This document shows positions 59,895-64,000 of a stretch of DNA of 64,000 nt, piece after piece. The position numbers and the translations under genes were made by a program. How positions within the stretch are numbered: the stretch's first letter is position 1; each line of letters starts with the position of its first letter. The notes beneath the pieces were generated by a model, which did no database searches, was not told the DNA's origin, and worked only from the letters and a program-made list of their open reading frames with translations. The DNA comes from Mya arenaria (Eukaryota > Mollusca > Bivalvia > Myida > Myidae): assembly GCF_026914265.1 (NCBI RefSeq), contig NC_069123.1:53457973-53521972 (forward strand). The letters are read 5' to 3'.

Positions 59895-60410
59895 ACCTGT
59901 TGCGTTATTCTCGTGTTAAGTACGGCTGGAATCTTTAAACGAAGGATAGGCGCCGTTTTGCTCGATTTTAGTAAGATATTCGTTAAGGTGGCTCACCAAT
60001 GTCTTTTAGGCAAGTTGAGAAGTACGGCGTGCACGAGTATATCTCCTGGACTGGACTACATGACTCAGTTCATTCTTCTGATAGTTATCCATCAAATTGC
60101 AACACCCAAATATAGATTTTTAATACCATAACGGACCTATAGAAAATGAAAATAAAAAATACCATCGCAATGGGCGTGGACTTAGTTTTTGATACAAATT
60201 GTAAATTTATACTACATAAGGAATCATTCTTCCCGAGAACAACAAGGCCCTTGAACGCACTGCCAGCTTAACTTGTTGCAGCCAATAACACCGATGATGT
60301 TAGGGCTGGGCTGCCTGTCACCTTCGCATGAAAATCTCACATCGGTTTTTATGTACCATAATCTGTCTATTTTATCGCACTTATCCTCAACGACACATGT
60401 AAAGTTACCA
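59895..60410 (+). pseudogene. Decayed LINE reverse-transcriptase relic
   Basis: GAVLLDFSKIFVKVAHQCLL (about 59950-60010) matches the jockey/CR1-type motif A (A-V-x-L-D-F-S-K-A-F-D-x-V-x-H), with the catalytic second D position changed to V. After a large internal deletion comes a typical C-terminal piece, SFFPRTTRPLNALPA (about 60222-60270), then VAANNTDDVRAGLPVTFA. Reading frames are interrupted several times. Much older than the LINE at 49 kb. Confidence 0.75.
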
Positions 60411-60679
60411 AGTTCGAGACTACTCTCAATGAGGCCATAAAGTTAACTGGGAGAAGAAGAACGTATTCTTTTACGTACCCTATGGAACTTACTAGTCAGA
60501 TGCATATACATTGTGTGAAGAAATTTATGTTCATCCCCGGTAAGCATTTAAACATGTACAGTGTACATACAGGTTTCACTTCAGCCTACCAATTTAATCA
60601 AAACATAAGATTGCGCTAGCACGAACAAGGCATTGACAATCGAAACTCTTTGAAATGTTGCAACTGACTGTTCAAAGCC

Positions 60680-60840
60680 GGTGTCTGTGCATTACAATTT
60701 GACAGAATCATCAGTGAAAAAATACAGGACGACGCCAATAGCTTATTTGTTTCTAGCGTTCGCCTCGGTAGCAGAAGGCCCAGTGACATAAAACATGAGC
60801 GACCCAAATACTGTCCCTTAAATGATGTGAAATATCTTAT
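60680..60840 (+). pseudogene. Possible LINE ORF1-like fragment
   Basis: One frame reads FDRIISEKIQDDANSLFVSS and VRLGSRRPSDIKHERPK, which resembles the (V/F)xRLGRR segment of some LINE ORF1 proteins. It is short and isolated, so this is weak evidence. Confidence 0.25.
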
Positions 60841-61460
60841 AACATGTTTCCAATCTAATAATCCATACCATAGCCTGCATATCGCTTCCTAATAGCCAGT
60901 CTATTGTTAAGACGCAACTCTTTTAATGGTATCATATCCTTGCCTTTTTCTAATCAAACCGAATCAGTGTTTTATGGTTCGTGCAAAAAGTACATAGTAC
61001 CATTAAACAAACAAGGTTGTGACAACGTTGTAGCAACGTTACCGCTAATGTTGTCTTACTTTTATACAATACCGTTGTCAATTAAGGAATACATTGCGGG
61101 GTTGATGCCATAATCGTGGTATGAACGCAATTGGGTAGGTCAATGTGTGTGGAGTCCGAAGTATTACTTTACTTAATAGACATGTTGGTGTTGGTCATTT
61201 AACTTTCAACTAGAGGGAATTATAAAATGTGTTGTCTGCTGCTTGGTACATGGGCAAAGCAAAGTCCATTTTCAAGAGAAATCGATTATTAGTTTATAGA
61301 TCTTTATATACGGACGCTATTCTCTTCGGTAAATATATGCACTGTCCAATGCCAGTCTTAAACATGTTGTGTATGTTTTGTTATTATCTTTTCCGAAGTG
61401 TAATGATAGTGCACATATATTTCGAATATATGTTTCGGATAATTCTTAAATTGTGTCTTA

Positions 61461-61508
61461 TCTAAAGCACGGACCTATAAACCAGGTTTATAGGTCCGTG
61501 TCTAAAGC
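61461..61508. repeat. 33-bp perfect palindrome between 8-bp direct repeats
   Basis: CACGGACCTATAAACC and GGTTTATAGGTCCGTG are perfect complements separated by one base (61468-61500). TCTAAAGC stands at 61461-61468 and 61501-61508, overlapping the first base of the palindrome. A related word, ACGGACCTATAG, occurs at 60131. Confidence 0.85.
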
Positions 61509-62729
61509 TAGATATGCCTTTATTTCTTTCATAATTAAAGAGAAATTCAGCTCCTGTTTTAATTTTATTGGTGTATATTTTGTTTTTTTTTAACGTTATA
61601 TGGTGTAACAGTATGTTTTTAGAGGCACATAATCGTATAATTTCAGATTCTCATAACCGTTCTGACCTTTAAATGTTCTGATGACTTTTTGCTTTTGCGT
61701 TTTGTTTTGCCAAATAAGTGTCAAGTGTTGTATATTATTGTAAAGGTTATGAATGAGCTTATCAAACATGCAGAGTATTATAAGATTTTTTAGGTTGTGT
61801 AAAAGAATACTGCGATCAAATTTGGCTTACCGGATTTAGGCATGTCCATAGGGACACTTCTTTTGTTAAGGAAAGTATTAGTGACCAAGCTTTTTTCCAA
61901 AGTGGTTATTACTGTCAGTTTTTGGTGTAAGATGACTTTAATATATAATTTTAGATCAAACAGTCAATTAACTGTGTGCTGATCTAGGAGTTTATATCAT
62001 GTAAATACATGTTTACTGGCTAAGGTCACAAATCCGAACACTTTTTGAGGTTTTTCACAATTATCTTGGAGAGTTTTTGTTGTAGTAAGTTAAAACTGCG
62101 TATGAAACATCTTTGGTTAATGTGACAAAATCTGTCAAAGTACAGATTCACGATCTCATCGATTTTATGTCCAAAATCGTTCAGTTTATGGACAGTCAAT
62201 CACCCTTAAATTTATGCTATGGAGGGCACAAACACCGAACACTTGCAAAGCGAAAATACATGGTCATACAATTATAATTAATAAGTATGCTATATTAAAT
62301 AAACACTTAGCTGTAAAGTTATTTATTGTTGCCGATGTTTTTCAAAACATGCAATTCAAATGTAAAGCGTGATTTCTATTTATAAATATCTTGAATGTGG
62401 GTCAACATAACTGCAAAACCTAAAGATGCGCGTGCGCCCTCTGACGTCATTCCCCCATGTGCTACATTTTGATCTTTAAGCGTAAATACTTTGAATGGCA
62501 TTTTTTAGAAAAATACTTAACAAAACAAGATGAAACTTTGCAAGTGTGACCAAGGCAAGCCTCTGTATTGATCTAGGTCATTGAATAATCGATCACGGTA
62601 AACAAACGCATGTTTTAGCCGGTGTTAGGGATTTGTGTCCTGTTCGGAAATGTACCGTCAACCAGTAGAGTAAATAATAAACAAAGGCATATTAATTATT
62701 TAATTTCATTTTTTTTTTATTTGATTATG

Positions 62730-63110
62730 CCTCTTCAAAGAAGGGAGGATATATTGCTTTTCACATGTTGGTCTGTTGGTAGGTTGGTAAACCTAACCTT
62801 GTTCGATTGATAATGAGATTATGATTTGTCCTGAGGTCCTCAAGCCTGGTAGGTAGGTTTGTCATGAATATCAGATGACTTCTATCGATCTTTTGGTCAG
62901 TAGGTTAAGTGTCACTGTCACGGTGCCCTGGAACACACAAAGCAGATGATCCCAATTGATTTGTAAGTCAGTATGTCAAAGATCATGGTCAAAGTGACCT
63001 TGGACACAAATACCGGTAGATTGTCTTCTCAATTAAGAGATGCTTAGACCTAAGGTCCTCAAACTTGGTGGAGATGTTAATCAAGAACTGTAGATCTCTG
63101 TTGATTTTTG
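62730..63110 (-). repeat. Reverse copy of the GACCTTGACC-type repeat
   Basis: It opens with GCCTCTTCAAAGAAGGGAGGATATATTGC-like sequence, the complement of the usual closing words, then diverged units containing GTGTCACTGTCACGGTG and TCAAAGTGACCTTGGACAC. No gene. Confidence 0.6.
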
Positions 63111-63457
63111 TCCTTACTTTATATTAGCGACTTGTCTAATTCACTGCTGTTTGAAGAAGCCATACATTTTATTCTAAAAATTATAACTGCTTCAACAACA
63201 TTTAGAACTACATAAAGTCAATAACTATACCTACTATCCTAAAACATGAAGGGTTAACCTGACAGAAATGTAATGTGAGATGGCTTATTAGTTGCAAGGG
63301 GGTCATAGATATTGTGCAAACATCTTTTGTGCTCTCATAAACGGCTATAGCAACTAATTGAGAAACAAATTTGATATCTCACCAGCTCTGCGAATGTACC
63401 TTTAAAATGTGTTGAGAAAGATGTACAATGTTAACTGTGTATAAAACTGCTAGTATC

Positions 63458-63560
63458 GGCAGCCTGTCAATAAAAAAGAATAATTAGATTTATGGACTTT
63501 TATGCTTTAAGGCAAGCTGTCAATGAAAAAGAATAATTAGATTTATGGACTTTTGTGCTA
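63458..63560 (+). repeat. 53-bp tandem duplication
   Basis: GAATAATTAGATTTATGGAC with flanks occurs twice at a 53-bp period, just upstream of the SAMD8-like exon. Confidence 0.85.
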
Positions 63561-63646
63561 CAGTAATGATATAATAGTGATTAATACCTGTGAATGTCAT
63601 GAATTAAACACTAGTATGTTTTCTTTTTCTCCTACAGATTTCTGAC

Positions 63647-64000
63647 ATGGCAGATGGTGACCATGATGTTGCAAGTTGGTCAAAGGAGCAAGTTGCTTCA
63701 TGGCTGGAAAAGAAAGGCTTGGGGGACTATGCAGAAGTGTTTCAAAGACACAAGATTGATGGCTCTGTTTTACTGATGATGAAGGAATCTGATCTTAGGC
63801 AGCCTCCTCTAGAAATAAATATCCTTGGAGATATGAAAAAACTAGTTAACTATATAGGAGAACTACAACACAGGGCACAAAGCGATAACCATGTTTGTCA
63901 TTTACACAACACTGTAGATAGAACATCCCTTAGCACTTGTTCTACTCCAAGGCACAATTTGTATAGGGTTAGTGCAAATGAAAATGTTTCTGATGATGAT
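63647..64000 (+). CDS. SAMD8: SAMD8-like sphingomyelin-synthase-related protein, first coding exon (cut by window end)
   Basis: After an acceptor CTCCTACAG (63637), ATG at 63647 opens a frame of 118 codons to the window edge. Residues about 8-70 form a SAM domain: ASWSKEQVASWLEKKGLGDY, then HKIDGSVLLMMKESDLRQPP, then LEINILGDMKKLVNYI. The last two parts are the diagnostic SAMD8/SMSr wording (ESDLR-PPLEI-LGD-K-L). The remainder of the family, six membrane spans and the lipid phosphatase-like active site, would lie beyond the window. SAMD8 sits in the ER, makes ceramide phosphoethanolamine and monitors ceramide; its SAM domain drives oligomerisation. The acceptor shows that at least one untranslated exon lies upstream, toward VDAC. 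Confidence 0.85.
   Translation, partial: MADGDHDVASWSKEQVASWLEKKGLGDYAEVFQRHKIDGSVLLMMKESDLRQPPLEINILGDMKKLVNYIGELQHRAQSDNHVCHLHNTVDRTSLSTCSTPRHNLYRVSANENVSDDD

Noticed and set aside
1-64000. CRISPR array, bacterial operon, riboswitch or prophage
   Set aside because: Splice sites, long introns and animal gene families show a eukaryotic nuclear locus. The 31-bp direct repeats at 39543 have no unique spacers.

Overview
The window is nuclear DNA of an animal with intron-rich genes. It is most likely a bivalve mollusc. Genes have many short exons with GT-AG borders. The AT-rich introns and spacers are packed with short repeats that begin with words I associate with heterodont bivalves (ACAAGAGGGCCC..., CAAGAGGCCCAAGAGG, AAAGCTGCACTCTCACAG, GACCTTGACCTTTGACC). 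The species call is inference.

Host genes, left to right: a CAMLG/GET2-like tail-anchored-protein receptor (+, 1132-7830, 4 exons, 238 aa); a small TTF-type zinc-finger, hAT-transposase-derived gene (+, 13079-13968); a divergent Myc-like bHLH-zipper gene (-, 17585-23179, 2 coding exons, 557 aa); a small basic-domain exon (+, 36306-36494); a 15-finger C2H2 gene (+, 39990-42920, 5 exons, 666 aa); an ASB13-like ankyrin/SOCS-box gene (-, 43270-46288, 6 exons, 270 aa), tail to tail with the finger gene; a complete VDAC porin (-, 53294-56290, 8 coding exons, 280 aa); and the first coding exon of a SAMD8-like sphingolipid synthase (+, 63647 to the edge). VDAC2 and SAMD8 are also neighbours in vertebrates, so this looks like old microsynteny. 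The exon models were built by hand from splice sites; junction phases agree and every total is a whole number of codons.

The spaces between genes are mostly mobile elements. Several could be delimited to the base by their target duplications: a 785-bp hAT-type MITE with an 8-bp duplication; a 1.17-kb element with a 5-bp duplication; a family of GGCCTAAAA-ended MITEs (five copies) with 3-bp duplications; a TAGTC-ended family with 9-10-bp duplications (Mutator-like); and a 1.44-kb foldback element whose long arms are built of small tandem units. One GGCC MITE is split in two by about 6.58 kb of foreign DNA. A 5'-truncated LINE with a 719-codon reverse-transcriptase frame lies at 49.2-51.8 kb, and an older LINE relic lies near 60 kb.

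The most unusual signals are: a hammerhead-ribozyme-like core on the minus strand at 16.4 kb beside degraded coding sequence; long near-perfect hairpins just upstream of CAMLG; a cluster of seven Myb-like (TAACGG) words around the small basic gene; repeats carrying textbook nuclear-receptor half-site arrangements; and a 33-bp perfect palindrome between 8-bp direct repeats at 61.5 kb. All functional statements about these are inference.
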